DNA of 40,280 bases from Victivallales bacterium (GTDB lineage: Bacteria; Verrucomicrobiota; Lentisphaeria; Victivallales; UBA1829), in the NCBI GenBank assembly GCA_016285345.1, contig JAEEQN010000030.1, positions 1-40,280 of the forward strand, written 5' to 3'. The notes under the pieces are model-generated. The model saw only the letters and a program-made list of their open reading frames with translations. It did not search any database and was not told where the DNA came from. A program made the translations under genes and the position numbers. Positions 6,751 to 15,657 of this stretch are shown piece after piece; the stretch's first letter is position 1, and each line of letters opens with the position of its first letter.

Positions 6751-7463
6751 TGAACCACACTGCACAATATGCTATTCTGGCGGCTCTTCTGTTTGCCGGT
6801 ACGGCCGTGTTCGCCGCGGATTCTGACAAAAGCAAGGTGGAAAAGCATACCGTCAAGCTGAAAAGCGGCAAAGTCCTTGAGGATGCGGTCATCCTCGACA
6901 AGAAGCCGAACGGGATCACGCTTGGATACAAAGACGGAGCCACATTCGTTCCCTACTCCGACATGCCGACGGAAGCCCAGAAATATTTCAACTATGATCC
7001 GATCAAGTCCGCCCGCTATGAAAAGAAGATAGAGGACCAGAAAAAGGCCAACAAAAAAGCGCAGGAAGCCCAGAAGGCCAAGGAAGAAAAACAGAAGGCC
7101 GAACAGGACAAGCGCAACAAGGACCGGCGGATCAGCCAGCAGCAGCAGAAAGTCCGCAGGCTTGAACTTGAGCTTGAAGAAGCAAAGAAAAAGCTCGAAA
7201 ATACGGAAAAGACTGTCGGTCAGGACCGCAGCGCGCTCGTCTCCACCCTCAACAACAACTCGCGGGTCAGCGTTGACACCCCGTGGGGCGTCGGCCGCAT
7301 CAGAACCAGTTCGAACAACAGCGCCGTCAGAAACAAGCTCATGAAGGAAGTGGATACCATGAGCGTGAAACGCGACAATCTGGCGCAGGACGTGATCGAT
7401 CTGCAGCTGAAGCTCGAAGCCGCCCAGAAAACCCTCAACACGCTTCTTGAGAACAGCAAGTAA
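6747..7463 (+). CDS. Secreted coiled-coil protein with a PVC-type N-terminal domain
   Basis: A 238-residue protein. A signal peptide (1-23, AVFA|AD) is followed by a small beta domain (about 30-85: LKSGKVLEDAVIL, PNGITLGYKDG, VPYSDMPTEAQKYFNYDP). I recognise this domain from many Verrucomicrobia/Lentisphaerae proteins of unknown function. Residues 87-165 are a long Lys/Glu/Gln-rich coiled coil. After a short linker (VDTPWGVGRIRT) a second coiled coil runs to the end. It starts at the stop of the lipoprotein gene, so the two are translationally coupled and may work together in the envelope. Function is unknown. Confidence 0.8.
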   Translation: MMNHTAQYAILAALLFAGTAVFAADSDKSKVEKHTVKLKSGKVLEDAVILDKKPNGITLGYKDGATFVPYSDMPTEAQKYFNYDPIKSARYEKKIEDQKKANKKAQEAQKAKEEKQKAEQDKRNKDRRISQQQQKVRRLELELEEAKKKLENTEKTVGQDRSALVSTLNNNSRVSVDTPWGVGRIRTSSNNSAVRNKLMKEVDTMSVKRDNLAQDVIDLQLKLEAAQKTLNTLLENSK

Positions 7464-7487
7464 GCGTCTCTGAAGCGGTTAGTCCGT

Positions 7488-7532
7488 AAAAAAAACAGGC
7501 ATGTCCGGTCAACCGGCCGGGCATGCTTTTTT
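7488..7532. terminator. Bidirectional intrinsic terminator
   Basis: A 12-bp stem (7499-7526, two G-T wobbles, loop AACC) is preceded by eight A (7488-7495) and followed by six T (7527-7532), between two converging genes. It can stop transcripts from both sides. Confidence 0.88.
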
Positions 7533-7561
7533 CGCGCTTGGTCGGATATGACGTCCGGGCG

Positions 7562-8539
7562 TTACAGCGACTCGCGGACGCCGGGGACCTTGCTCATCTT
7601 CAGGACGGAAATGGATGGCGTTTCCGGCACGATCAGGGCGTCGAGCTCCGATTCGTCCAAATGCACTGCCTGGGAGACGGGTTCCTCCGCGGGCTGGACA
7701 GTGCTCGTTGCGGCGGCGGGATCATGAGCCGGGACCGGCTCGGACGTCCTGACATACTTGACGATCACGAGGACGATCAGCCAGATCAGGGCGGCGGCAA
7801 CGATGCCGAGGACGACGAAGATGCCGATCGTGATGTTGCGGATGCGCTTGTTCTCGCCCTCGTTCACCAGCGCGCCTTCGTTCACGGATTCCAGAAGCTT
7901 GTCCGAAAGCTCCTCGGGATCCTGCGGCGTTTCCTCGCGCAACTTGTCCAGCAGGACGTCGCTGTCCGCCTTGGGAAGATCATAGACCTCGATGAGCTTG
8001 CGGACATACGCGGAAACGTAGACGGGCGGCAGATTCTCAAGAAGCTCGCCGGATTCCAGTTCGGTGATGTACTCCAGACGGATGCGCGTGTGCGCCGCGA
8101 CCTCTTCCGGGGACATTCCGCGCGCATTGCGGATCGCGGTCAGCATCTGCCCCAGCGTCTGATCGGGCTGGAGCGCATGCGGAAGCGGTTTGTGCTGCAC
8201 AGAGGAAGCCGGTGCGGAAGACGGCTGCGGGAACGTCGCACGTCCGGCGCGCGGGGATACGATGCCGGGCCGCGCGGGAGAGGGCTGTTTGCGCGGCGGA
8301 GGCGGCGGAGCGACGACCGGAGAATCGTCCGGGGGAACGCTCGTTTCCGGAACAGGCTGTTCGGACGGTTCCGACGCGGGAATATCCTGTACGGCTGTAT
8401 TATTTTCCACTGGAATCTCACCGTTCGCGGCAGGTTCGCCGGATTCCGGTTCCGCGGGCGTTTCCCCCGTGACGGGCTGATCGGAAAAGAGATTCAGTTC
8501 CTGTTCGTTCTTTGCTGTGGGATCCTCTGGATCAGTCAT
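7562..8539 (-). CDS. rodZ: RodZ-like membrane protein with N-terminal HTH
   Basis: A 325-residue protein. Residues 1-120 are low-complexity, Pro/Glu-rich. Residues ~126-190 form an HTH_25-type helix-turn-helix (TLGQMLTAIRNARGMSPEEV, then HTRIRLEYITELE), the domain by which RodZ binds MreB. One transmembrane helix (about 234-260) and a short C-terminal tail of about 65 residues follow. Classical RodZ has the HTH at the very N-terminus and a larger periplasmic domain; here a disordered extension precedes it and the outer part is reduced. It starts 11 nt after the ftsK stop with GAGG between, so it is an ftsK operon member. Its role in cell shape is inferred from domain order. Confidence 0.8.
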   Translation of the reverse strand: MTDPEDPTAKNEQELNLFSDQPVTGETPAEPESGEPAANGEIPVENNTAVQDIPASEPSEQPVPETSVPPDDSPVVAPPPPPRKQPSPARPGIVSPRAGRATFPQPSSAPASSVQHKPLPHALQPDQTLGQMLTAIRNARGMSPEEVAAHTRIRLEYITELESGELLENLPPVYVSAYVRKLIEVYDLPKADSDVLLDKLREETPQDPEELSDKLLESVNEGALVNEGENKRIRNITIGIFVVLGIVAAALIWLIVLVIVKYVRTSEPVPAHDPAAATSTVQPAEEPVSQAVHLDESELDALIVPETPSISVLKMSKVPGVRESL

Positions 8540-8550
8540 GGTTCGATACC

Positions 8551-11508
8551 TCAGTCATTGGGCGTTTCCAGTCCGTCCGTGATCAGGATGGTGCGTTTCT
8601 GCCCGCCGGGAAGCGGGGCGCTGATCACATGGCGCTGTTCGAGTTTATCAATAATGTCGGCGGCCTTGTTGTAGCCGATGCCGAGTCTGCGCTGAAGATA
8701 AGACGTGCTGACCTGCTGCTCGTTGATGATGATCTCAAGCGCGCGGACCATGATGGGCGGATCGGTCGGTTCCAGATACTTGTCCGCGGCGGCCTTGATG
8801 ATGTCGGAATTCGCCATGCCGTCGACCTCGTCATAGTCGTCCAGCTCGTCGTCGTAGCCTCCGCCGTCGCGGGAACCGCCTTTGGAGGCTTTCCCCTTGC
8901 CGCGGCGGCCTTTGGCGTCTTCCTCCTCTTCCACCTCGTCGGCGCCCGCGAAAATGCCGTCGTCGAACATCTGCGGACGCTGCGCCGCGACTTCGTCGAT
9001 GACCTTGGCGATCTCGGAGTCGGAGACGTACGCGCCCTGAATGCGTTCGAGGTTGGCCGCACCGGGCGGATTGAACAGCATATCGCCGTTGCCGAGCAGT
9101 TTTTCCGCGCCGACCGCGTCCAGGATCACGCGGCTGTCCATGCCGTTGCTGACGCGGAACGCGATCTTGGTGGGGATGTTCGCCTTGATGAGGCCGGTGA
9201 CGACTTCCTTGCGGGGCGACTGCGTGGCGATGACCAGATGGACGCCCGCCGCGCGGCCCTTCTGCGCGATGCGGCAGATGCTTGTCTCCACATCGCTCTT
9301 CGCGTCCGTCATCATGATGTCGGCGAGTTCGTCGATGATGATGATCAGGATCGGAAGTTTCGGCGGGACCACCTCGCCGTAGTCGTCGATGACCGGCTGC
9401 GGATCGGGCGGACGCGAGTTGAACGCGGCGAGGTTCTTCGCCTTGACTTTTGCCAGCACCATGTAGCGGCGCTCCATCTCGTTGACGCCCCAGCGGAGCG
9501 CCAGCGGCACTTTCTTCGGATCGTTTACGACCGGGGTGATGAGGTGCGGGATCGGACGGTACATCTCCAGCTCCACGACCTTCGGGTCGACCATGATGAG
9601 CTTCAGCTCGTCCGGCGAGAACCGGAAAAGCAGGCTCATGATGAGGGTGTTCATGCAGACGGACTTGCCGGAGCCGGTGGAGCCGGCGATCAGCAGATGC
9701 GGCGCTTTGGAAAGGTCGGTCAGGTAGACGCTGCCCGCGATATCGCGTCCGAGCAGGATCGGGATGGCGGCATGGGATTCGCGCCAAGTGGCGGATTCCA
9801 GCAGCGGGCGCAGATAGACCGTGCTCGACGCCTTGTTCGGGACTTCGATGCCGACGGCGTCCTTGCCGGGGATTGGCGCACGGATGCGGATGCTTTGCGC
9901 CTCCATCGCCATGGCGATGTTGTTCTGGATGCTGGTGACCTTCTCCACGCGGACGCCCGGATTCAGCGCGATCTCGAATTGCGTGACGCGCGGCCCGACT
10001 GTGATGTTCGACACATAGCCGTTCACGCCGAAACTTTCCAGCGTCTTTTCCAAGCTCAGGCTCGCCTCGCGGATGTATGCCTGATCCTCCTCGGCGATCG
10101 CGTCGCCGTGACGGTCCAGCAGCATCGGGCTGGGCAGATGGTACTCCTCGTAGACCGGAGGCGGCGGAGGCGGTTCGTCGGCGGGAGCGGGCGGCGGAGA
10201 TGCATGGTCGAATTTCTTTTTGTTCTCAGCAAACGTCTGTACGGGAATCTCGCGAGGCGCGGGTTTGGGCGCGGAAGCCGGAATAACAGATTCTTCCTCA
10301 ATGTCCGCTTCCAGTTCGATGTCGTTGTCCTGTTCGACCGCGGGTTCTTCCGGTTCGTCGTAGATTTCTTCCTGCGGCTGAGGCGCGGGAACCGGAGCGG
10401 GCTGAGGGGCCGGAGCGGGCAGGATCGGTCTCGGACGCGGCGTAACGACCAGTTCGTCCGGATCACGGATGACCGCGCCCGGCGCAGGCTGTGCGCTTCC
10501 GCGTTTCCGAGGCGGCGCGACGACCTCGTTCGGGTCGCGGATCACGGCGCCGGGGCGCTGCATGGGCTGTGCCGCAGGTCGGACCGGCGGCGCAATGATA
10601 TCCCGATCGTCGCTTTCGTCTTCCGGCTCACCGGATTTCGAGGGAGGAACCGTACGGAGTCCGAGGAACTTTCCGAGCGCGTTTTTGAGCCCGGACGGCT
10701 TCTCCTCCGCCTCTTCTTCCGCTTCGTCGTCCTCTTCAGATCCCGCTTCGGCGTACTGGTGGATTTCCGGTGCGGACGCGGGCGGATTCCAGACTTCGCC
10801 CTCGGGATTGCCGGGCGTGTAGATTTTGCCGGTACGTCCGGGGGGAACAGGCTGGACTTCCGGTTCCTCCGCCTCCGGCGCTTCCTGCGGCTTCGGATCG
10901 GCTTTGAATGCGATTTTCAGAAGCGGGAGCCAGTCGCGGATGAACAGGAAAACGACCGCAGGCAGCAGGAACGCCAGCGCAACAAGGATCGTGCCGACGT
11001 CGCCGATATAACGGCGGACCAGCCCGGAGTCCAGCGCCGCGGATGCTTGCGGTGCGGCAAGTGATGCGCCGAGCACGCCGCCGGACAGCGCCAGCAAGGA
11101 CTGTTCCATGCGGCCGATGCCGAGGTGGTCCGTTTCCGCAATGAACTGCTGCGGCCACATGGCGAACAGCATGGACGCGCCGAGCAGGACCGCGGGCAGC
11201 GCCCACCAGAGCGTGCCTTTGCGCGGCAGACCGGGGATGAACCGACGGAGCAGCAGCAGGAACACGATCAGCAGGAAGGGATACGTGGCAAGTCCGAACG
11301 TATAAAACATGATCCGGGCGGTGTGCGCGCCGAGAAATCCGATCCAGTTGTGGTAAATCGCAGGGCCTCCGATCCCGCCTTCCAGCAGGTACAGGTCCGT
11401 TCTGTCGTGTGATAAAATGGCACAGGCGAACAGCAGAAACAATGCGGTCCGGAGGTAGTTTCCGAAATTCCACACGCTGCGTTCTTCCATACCCTGATCC
11501 AAATCCAT
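8551..11508 (-). CDS. ftsK: FtsK/SpoIIIE DNA translocase
   Basis: A 985-residue septal DNA pump that clears and aligns chromosome ends at division. Four transmembrane helices lie in residues ~19-190. A long Pro/Glu-rich linker (to ~480) is followed by the alpha/beta motor: VNGYVSNITVGPRVTQFEI, Walker A GSTGSGKS (609-616), PILIIIIDELADIM (Walker B), ATQSPRKEVVTGLIKANIP. The C-terminal winged-helix gamma domain (about 920-980, VSTSYLQRRLGIGYNKAADI) reads polar KOPS-like sequences. Length and order are normal. The ATG at 11508 follows AGGA; rodZ follows 11 nt after the stop. A promoter with extended -10 lies about 40 bp upstream. Confidence 0.97.
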   Translation of the reverse strand: MDLDQGMEERSVWNFGNYLRTALFLLFACAILSHDRTDLYLLEGGIGGPAIYHNWIGFLGAHTARIMFYTFGLATYPFLLIVFLLLLRRFIPGLPRKGTLWWALPAVLLGASMLFAMWPQQFIAETDHLGIGRMEQSLLALSGGVLGASLAAPQASAALDSGLVRRYIGDVGTILVALAFLLPAVVFLFIRDWLPLLKIAFKADPKPQEAPEAEEPEVQPVPPGRTGKIYTPGNPEGEVWNPPASAPEIHQYAEAGSEEDDEAEEEAEEKPSGLKNALGKFLGLRTVPPSKSGEPEDESDDRDIIAPPVRPAAQPMQRPGAVIRDPNEVVAPPRKRGSAQPAPGAVIRDPDELVVTPRPRPILPAPAPQPAPVPAPQPQEEIYDEPEEPAVEQDNDIELEADIEEESVIPASAPKPAPREIPVQTFAENKKKFDHASPPPAPADEPPPPPPVYEEYHLPSPMLLDRHGDAIAEEDQAYIREASLSLEKTLESFGVNGYVSNITVGPRVTQFEIALNPGVRVEKVTSIQNNIAMAMEAQSIRIRAPIPGKDAVGIEVPNKASSTVYLRPLLESATWRESHAAIPILLGRDIAGSVYLTDLSKAPHLLIAGSTGSGKSVCMNTLIMSLLFRFSPDELKLIMVDPKVVELEMYRPIPHLITPVVNDPKKVPLALRWGVNEMERRYMVLAKVKAKNLAAFNSRPPDPQPVIDDYGEVVPPKLPILIIIIDELADIMMTDAKSDVETSICRIAQKGRAAGVHLVIATQSPRKEVVTGLIKANIPTKIAFRVSNGMDSRVILDAVGAEKLLGNGDMLFNPPGAANLERIQGAYVSDSEIAKVIDEVAAQRPQMFDDGIFAGADEVEEEEDAKGRRGKGKASKGGSRDGGGYDDELDDYDEVDGMANSDIIKAAADKYLEPTDPPIMVRALEIIINEQQVSTSYLQRRLGIGYNKAADIIDKLEQRHVISAPLPGGQKRTILITDGLETPND

Positions 11509-11548
11509 TCCGATCCTTCTCCGTCGTTGCGTTAAAGTCTAATAGAAT

Positions 11549-11576
11549 AAAATAGCACAAATCCCGATTTATGAAA
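11549..11576 (-). promoter_or_regulatory. Promoter of ftsK-rodZ
   Basis: On the minus strand TTTCAT (11571-11576), a 16-bp spacer and TATTTT (11549-11554) preceded by TGC. It lies in the 270-bp divergent space shared with the purF-like gene. That space also has a perfect CGTTTTTT/AAAAAACG hairpin with a 3-nt loop (11681-11699). Confidence 0.55.
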
Positions 11577-11701
11577 GCCGGAAACGTTCATTTTTCCCGT
11601 TTTTTTTGAAAAAAACACGGAAATGCCGTTTCAGGACGTGTCACGCCGGAAAAATCGTCAAAAAAAAAGCGTCCGGACAACGTTTTTTCGGAAAAAACGG
11701 C

Positions 11702-11729
11702 TCGTTTTTAGACGGATTTATGCTATATT
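11702..11729 (+). promoter_or_regulatory. Promoter of the purF-like gene
   Basis: TATATT (11724-11729) is preceded by TGC, and the block TGCTATATTATAG matches the hydC promoter exactly. The -35 candidate TCGTTT (11702-11707) is poor but sits at the same 16-bp distance. Confidence 0.6.
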
Positions 11730-11778
11730 ATAGCATTGCATTTTCTCCAACCCTTTTTTTCTTAAGGAGCAGCTCGCT

Positions 11779-13272
11779 ATGGGCGGTTTTTTCGGCGTTG
11801 TCTCTAACGGTGACTGCGTGGACGACCTCTTCTATGGAGTCGATTACCATTCGCATCTGGGCACGGTCCGCGGCGGCATGGCCGTCACCAATCCCTACGG
11901 TTCCATCATCCGTTCCATCCACGACATCTCCAACGAGATGTTCCGGTCCAAGTTCGGACCCGACCTGGAACAGTTCCGCGGCGCGAAGTGCGGCATCGGC
12001 GTCATCAGCGACATGGACGACCAGCCGCTGCTGATCGCGTCCCACCTCGGCATGTACAGCATCGTGACGGTCGGCAAGCTCAACAACATTGAGGAGCTGA
12101 CCCGTCAGGCGATCGAGGAGCATCACATCCACTTCGCCGAGCACAGCAACGGCGAGCACAATCCGACCGAAGTCGTCGCCTCGCTCATCAACACGCAGAA
12201 GACCATCGAGGACGGCATCGCCTACGCCATGCACCGCATCAAAGGCTCCTGCTCCATGCTCGTCATGGCGGACGGGAAGATCTACGCCGCCCGCGACCGC
12301 TACGGCCGCACGCCCGTCTCCATCGCGAAACGGGCCGGCGCGATGGCCGTCTCCATGGAGACCTCCGCGTACCCGAACCTCGACTACGAGTTCGTGCGCG
12401 ACCTCGGCCCCGCTGAGATCGTGCTGATCGACGCCGAATCCGTCAAGCAGCTGAAGGAGCCCGAGGAGACCATGCAGATCTGCTCGTTCCTCTGGGTCTA
12501 CTTCGGCTATCCGTCCTCCGACTACGAGGGACGCAATACCGAGACCGTGCGCTACGAGAACGGCGCGCGCATCGCCGCCCGCGACGGCGTCGAGGTCGAT
12601 TCCGTCTGCGGCGTGCCCGATTCCGGCGTCGCACACGCCATCGGCTACTCGAACAAGAAGGGCCGCCCCTATCTGCGCGCCCTCGTCAAATACACGCCCA
12701 CCTGGCTCCGCAGCTTCATGCCGCAGGTGCAGTCCCACCGCAACCTCATCGCGAAGATGAAACTGCTCCCCGTGCAGGACCAGATCGAGGGGAAACGCCT
12801 GCTCTTCTGCGACGACTCCATCGTCCGCGGCACCCAGTTCCGCGACGTCACGCGCCGTCTGCTCGAACGCGGCGCGAAGGAAGTGCATCTGCGTTCCGCC
12901 TCTCCGCCGCTCGCGTTCCCCTGCCTCTTCCTCAACTTCTCGCGGTCGCGTTCCGTGATGGACCTCGCCGCGCGCCGCATCATCGCCGAGCTCGAAGGCG
13001 GCGAGCCCACGCCGAAGATTCTGCGCGAGTACATCACCGCCGGGACGCCGCGCTATGAGCGCATGGTCGAGAAGATCCGCCAGAAACTCGGGCTCACGAC
13101 CCTGAAATACCAGACCATCGACCAGCTCGTCGAGGCCATCGGGCTTCCGAAGTGCAAGCTCTGCACGTTCTGCTTCGACGGCTGCGATCCGACCGGCTGC
13201 GCGAAGTGGATCGGCTGCGCCTGCCCCTCGCACGACGGCGGCACCGAACAGAAAGCCCCCGAAAAAGCATAA
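11779..13272 (+). CDS. purF: PurF-like amidophosphoribosyltransferase lacking the N-terminal catalytic Cys
   Basis: A 497-residue homologue of glutamine PRPP amidotransferase, the first enzyme of purine synthesis. The class II glutaminase-like domain (1-240) is followed by a phosphoribosyltransferase domain with VPDSGVAHAIGYSNKKGRPY and the PRPP loop LLFCDDSIVRGTQF. The protein starts MGGFFGVVSNGDC where active enzymes have MCGI; the nucleophile Cys-1 is Gly, so glutamine cleavage should fail by the normal mechanism. The C-terminus has seven Cys in about 25 residues (CKLCTFCFDGC, CAKWIGCAC), possibly an iron-sulfur or zinc site. The start at 11779 is firm (AAGGAG upstream, no alternative). 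Either it uses free ammonia, relies on a partner, or is a paralogue with another task. Confidence 0.9.
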   Translation: MGGFFGVVSNGDCVDDLFYGVDYHSHLGTVRGGMAVTNPYGSIIRSIHDISNEMFRSKFGPDLEQFRGAKCGIGVISDMDDQPLLIASHLGMYSIVTVGKLNNIEELTRQAIEEHHIHFAEHSNGEHNPTEVVASLINTQKTIEDGIAYAMHRIKGSCSMLVMADGKIYAARDRYGRTPVSIAKRAGAMAVSMETSAYPNLDYEFVRDLGPAEIVLIDAESVKQLKEPEETMQICSFLWVYFGYPSSDYEGRNTETVRYENGARIAARDGVEVDSVCGVPDSGVAHAIGYSNKKGRPYLRALVKYTPTWLRSFMPQVQSHRNLIAKMKLLPVQDQIEGKRLLFCDDSIVRGTQFRDVTRRLLERGAKEVHLRSASPPLAFPCLFLNFSRSRSVMDLAARRIIAELEGGEPTPKILREYITAGTPRYERMVEKIRQKLGLTTLKYQTIDQLVEAIGLPKCKLCTFCFDGCDPTGCAKWIGCACPSHDGGTEQKAPEKA

Positions 13273-13348
13273 CCCGGAGAACACACTCCGCCTCTATTTA
13301 CCAGTCAACATCCGACATCCGCCCAATTTTAGGAAAGGAGCGCTATTT

Positions 13349-15436
13349 ATGAGATCAAAATCCTGGAACCGTTTTCTGGCCGCATTCATACTCGTTTTTG
13401 CGCTGCTCCTGGGCGCCTGCCGGAACACCGAATCCGAAGGGGCCGCAGCGGCAAAAGACGAGGCAGCCGCGGAACCCGCCGGTCCCTGGCCGACCGCGCG
13501 CCTGATCGGCGAGCTCTCCGGTCACGACCCGATCGAAGGATTCAACCGGACCATGTTCGAGGTGGACAGCGTGATCATGGACTACATCGCGCGTCCGCTG
13601 GGCTGGATCTGGACCAGCGTTCTGCCGCGTCCCATCATCCAGTGCATCGAAAACGCCTGCCACAACCTCGCGTTCCCCGGCCGCATGATCTCCTCGCTCG
13701 GCAGCGCCGAATGGGAATGCGCGGGCGTCGAGACCGGGCGTTTCCTGCTGAACTCCACCGTCGGCATCGCGGGCCTCTTCGACCCCGCCGAATACTGGTT
13801 CCACCTTTATAAAACCGACGCCGACTTCGGGCGCATGTTCGCCACGTGGGGCATCGGACCGGGCTGCCGCCTCATCATCCCCGGAAGCCGGCACATCAAC
13901 GTTCGCGACGACATCGGCAGCATCTTCGACTATCTGCTCGACATCCGCACCTACCTGCCCTACTCCAGCTGGGCGTACGTCAACAACGTCGTGGCGATGC
14001 ATCCGCAGTTCGTGAACGTGATCAAGGGCTCCGCCGACCCGTACCGCACCTACGTGATGATGTCGCTCCTGAACCGCGAACTCCAGCTCGACAAGTGGTA
14101 CTACGACTACGCGAAGGACGTCTACCACGGGCGCCTGCCCGAGCTCCCGCCCGACCAGGGCACCGCGATGCCGAAGGATCTCCACGGCCGCCGCAAGGTC
14201 CTCGAAGGATATCATTCGCTCGGACCCGTGATCGACACCCTCCGCGCGATCTACTTCGTGCCGCAGAAGGACCACGACTGGTGGTACGCGCGCCTCTCCA
14301 TCTTCAACTCCGACTTCGAGGACAAGATCCACACGCGCAAGGTCACGGTCGGCATCGACCCCGAACGCTCCCGCCTCAGATACGGGTTCTTCGAAGCGCC
14401 GAAGCCGAAGGACGAAAACGAGGTCCGTCCTGAAAAGCTCGCCATCGTCATCCCCGGCATCGGCAGCATCTACAACAGCCAGACCGCCCTCGCCACCGCC
14501 GAGGAGTTCTACAACGCCGGCTACAGCGTCGTCCTGGTCGACAACGGCTTCAACTGGCGCTTCATGACCGCCACGGACGGCAAACTGCCCGGATACACCC
14601 CGCACGACGCCGCCAAGATGCGCACCGTGCTCCAGAAGATCCTCGCCGACCTCCGCGAAGACGGCAAGATCAAGGACCCGCGGATCGTCCTCACGGGCTG
14701 GTCCATGGGCGGCATCGAACTCTGCCACATCGCCGCCATGGAGGAAAAGGAAAACACCCTCGGCATCAGCCGTTATCTCCCCATCAACCCGCCCGCCGAC
14801 CTGATCACGGCGCTGAAGACCGCCGACGCCTACGCCGCCGTGACGAAGGACTGGACTTTCGACGAAGCCGTTGAAAAGGTCTCCTCCGGGGCCGGGCTCC
14901 AGTACGTCCTCACGAAGGATGTGATCCCGCCGCTCGATCCCGCGAAGCCGGAGACCGTCACGCGTCCCCCGCTCGTGGCAGACGACGTCGCCAAGTTCTT
15001 CGTGGCGTTCTCCATCCAGAGCTGCCTCACCGAAGACCTGGAGAAGACCCAGCGCGAGGGCAAGTATCCCCTCCCCGGCATCGAGGCCCCCTGCACCATG
15101 TTCAACCGCGAGGACTTCTACCGCGAGGTCGGCGACGTCGGGTTCATGGAGTACATCACGCGTTTCCTCTTCCCCCAGATGGGCAAGGATATCAAGGACC
15201 TCGACAAACTCGCCGCCGAATCCGGACTCCGCGCCGTCGAATCCACCCTCAAGAACAACAAGTCCGTCCGCATGATCCACGCCTGGGACGACATCCTCAT
15301 CAACGACGCCGACCGCAAGTTCCTCGACGAGACGCTCGGCGACCGCATCACCTGGTTCTCCAACGGCGGCCACTGCGGCCAGTTCTACACCAAAGCCTTC
15401 CGCGAAGAACTCCTTTCCCGCGCCGAAGAGGAGTAA
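13349..15436 (+). CDS. MlaA-type lipoprotein fused to an alpha/beta-hydrolase
   Basis: A 695-residue lipoprotein with lipobox LLGAC (Cys24). Residues ~58-270 match MlaA/VacJ (DPIEGFNRTMFEVD, PGRMISSLGSAEWECAGVET, GRFLLNSTVGIAGLFDPAEY, GIGPGCRLIIPG), the outer-membrane channel that removes misplaced phospholipids. Residues ~365-695 are an alpha/beta-hydrolase with nucleophile elbow GWSMGG (Ser452), a likely acid in AWDD (647/648) and His675 in GGHCGQFY. MlaA alone is about 250 residues, so this is a genuine two-domain fusion; the frame is continuous with no internal restart. A lipid-handling lipase or acyltransferase acting on phospholipid drawn by the MlaA part is a reasonable inference. The start has AAAGGAG upstream. 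No other mla gene is in the window. Confidence 0.88.
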   Translation: MRSKSWNRFLAAFILVFALLLGACRNTESEGAAAAKDEAAAEPAGPWPTARLIGELSGHDPIEGFNRTMFEVDSVIMDYIARPLGWIWTSVLPRPIIQCIENACHNLAFPGRMISSLGSAEWECAGVETGRFLLNSTVGIAGLFDPAEYWFHLYKTDADFGRMFATWGIGPGCRLIIPGSRHINVRDDIGSIFDYLLDIRTYLPYSSWAYVNNVVAMHPQFVNVIKGSADPYRTYVMMSLLNRELQLDKWYYDYAKDVYHGRLPELPPDQGTAMPKDLHGRRKVLEGYHSLGPVIDTLRAIYFVPQKDHDWWYARLSIFNSDFEDKIHTRKVTVGIDPERSRLRYGFFEAPKPKDENEVRPEKLAIVIPGIGSIYNSQTALATAEEFYNAGYSVVLVDNGFNWRFMTATDGKLPGYTPHDAAKMRTVLQKILADLREDGKIKDPRIVLTGWSMGGIELCHIAAMEEKENTLGISRYLPINPPADLITALKTADAYAAVTKDWTFDEAVEKVSSGAGLQYVLTKDVIPPLDPAKPETVTRPPLVADDVAKFFVAFSIQSCLTEDLEKTQREGKYPLPGIEAPCTMFNREDFYREVGDVGFMEYITRFLFPQMGKDIKDLDKLAAESGLRAVESTLKNNKSVRMIHAWDDILINDADRKFLDETLGDRITWFSNGGHCGQFYTKAFREELLSRAEEE

Positions 15437-15492
15437 ACCGAAGCGGTCAGCCGGCAAATGGATGTTTTTCCAACTGAAAGGATTCCTGTGCC

Positions 15493-15657
15493 ATGACCGA
15501 TCAGCCGGACACGCAACGGGCCTCGACCTATTGGCGTGTTCTCAAAAACCACTTAGCCAGAGAGGGTTGTGAACTGGTTACAAATTGTAACCAGATGAAA
15601 ATGCCCGGTGCCGACGGTAAACTTTACAAGACCGACGTCGCGGGAGGTCCGTCATGA
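15493..15657 (+). pseudogene. Fragment of a BRO-N/DinD-type phage antirepressor gene
   Basis: A 54-codon frame. Residues 2-48 (TDQPDTQRASTYWRVLKNHL, then GCELVTNCNQMKM and ADGKLYKTDVA) look like the middle of the BRO-N domain found in phage antirepressors and DinD-like proteins. Both ends of that domain are missing: a stop lies six codons upstream, and after TDVA the frame ends GGPS, which is the ribosome site and start of the next gene (ATGA overlap). It therefore looks like a remnant of a degraded mobile gene. Expression as a short peptide cannot be excluded, since AAGGA precedes the ATG. Confidence 0.7.

Noticed and set aside
8512-11064. 850-codon open frame on the plus strand
   Set aside because: It lies antisense to ftsK, has Arg/Asp/Val-biased nonsense composition, and arises from the GC-rich codon usage of the true gene.
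11580-11700. AT-rich hairpins between ftsK and the purF-like gene as terminators
   Set aside because: They lie upstream of both divergent promoters, so there is no transcript to stop; they may just reflect A/T tracts.
13355-15457. 700-codon open frame on the minus strand
   Set aside because: Shadow of the MlaA-hydrolase gene; no domain, no ribosome site, biased composition.
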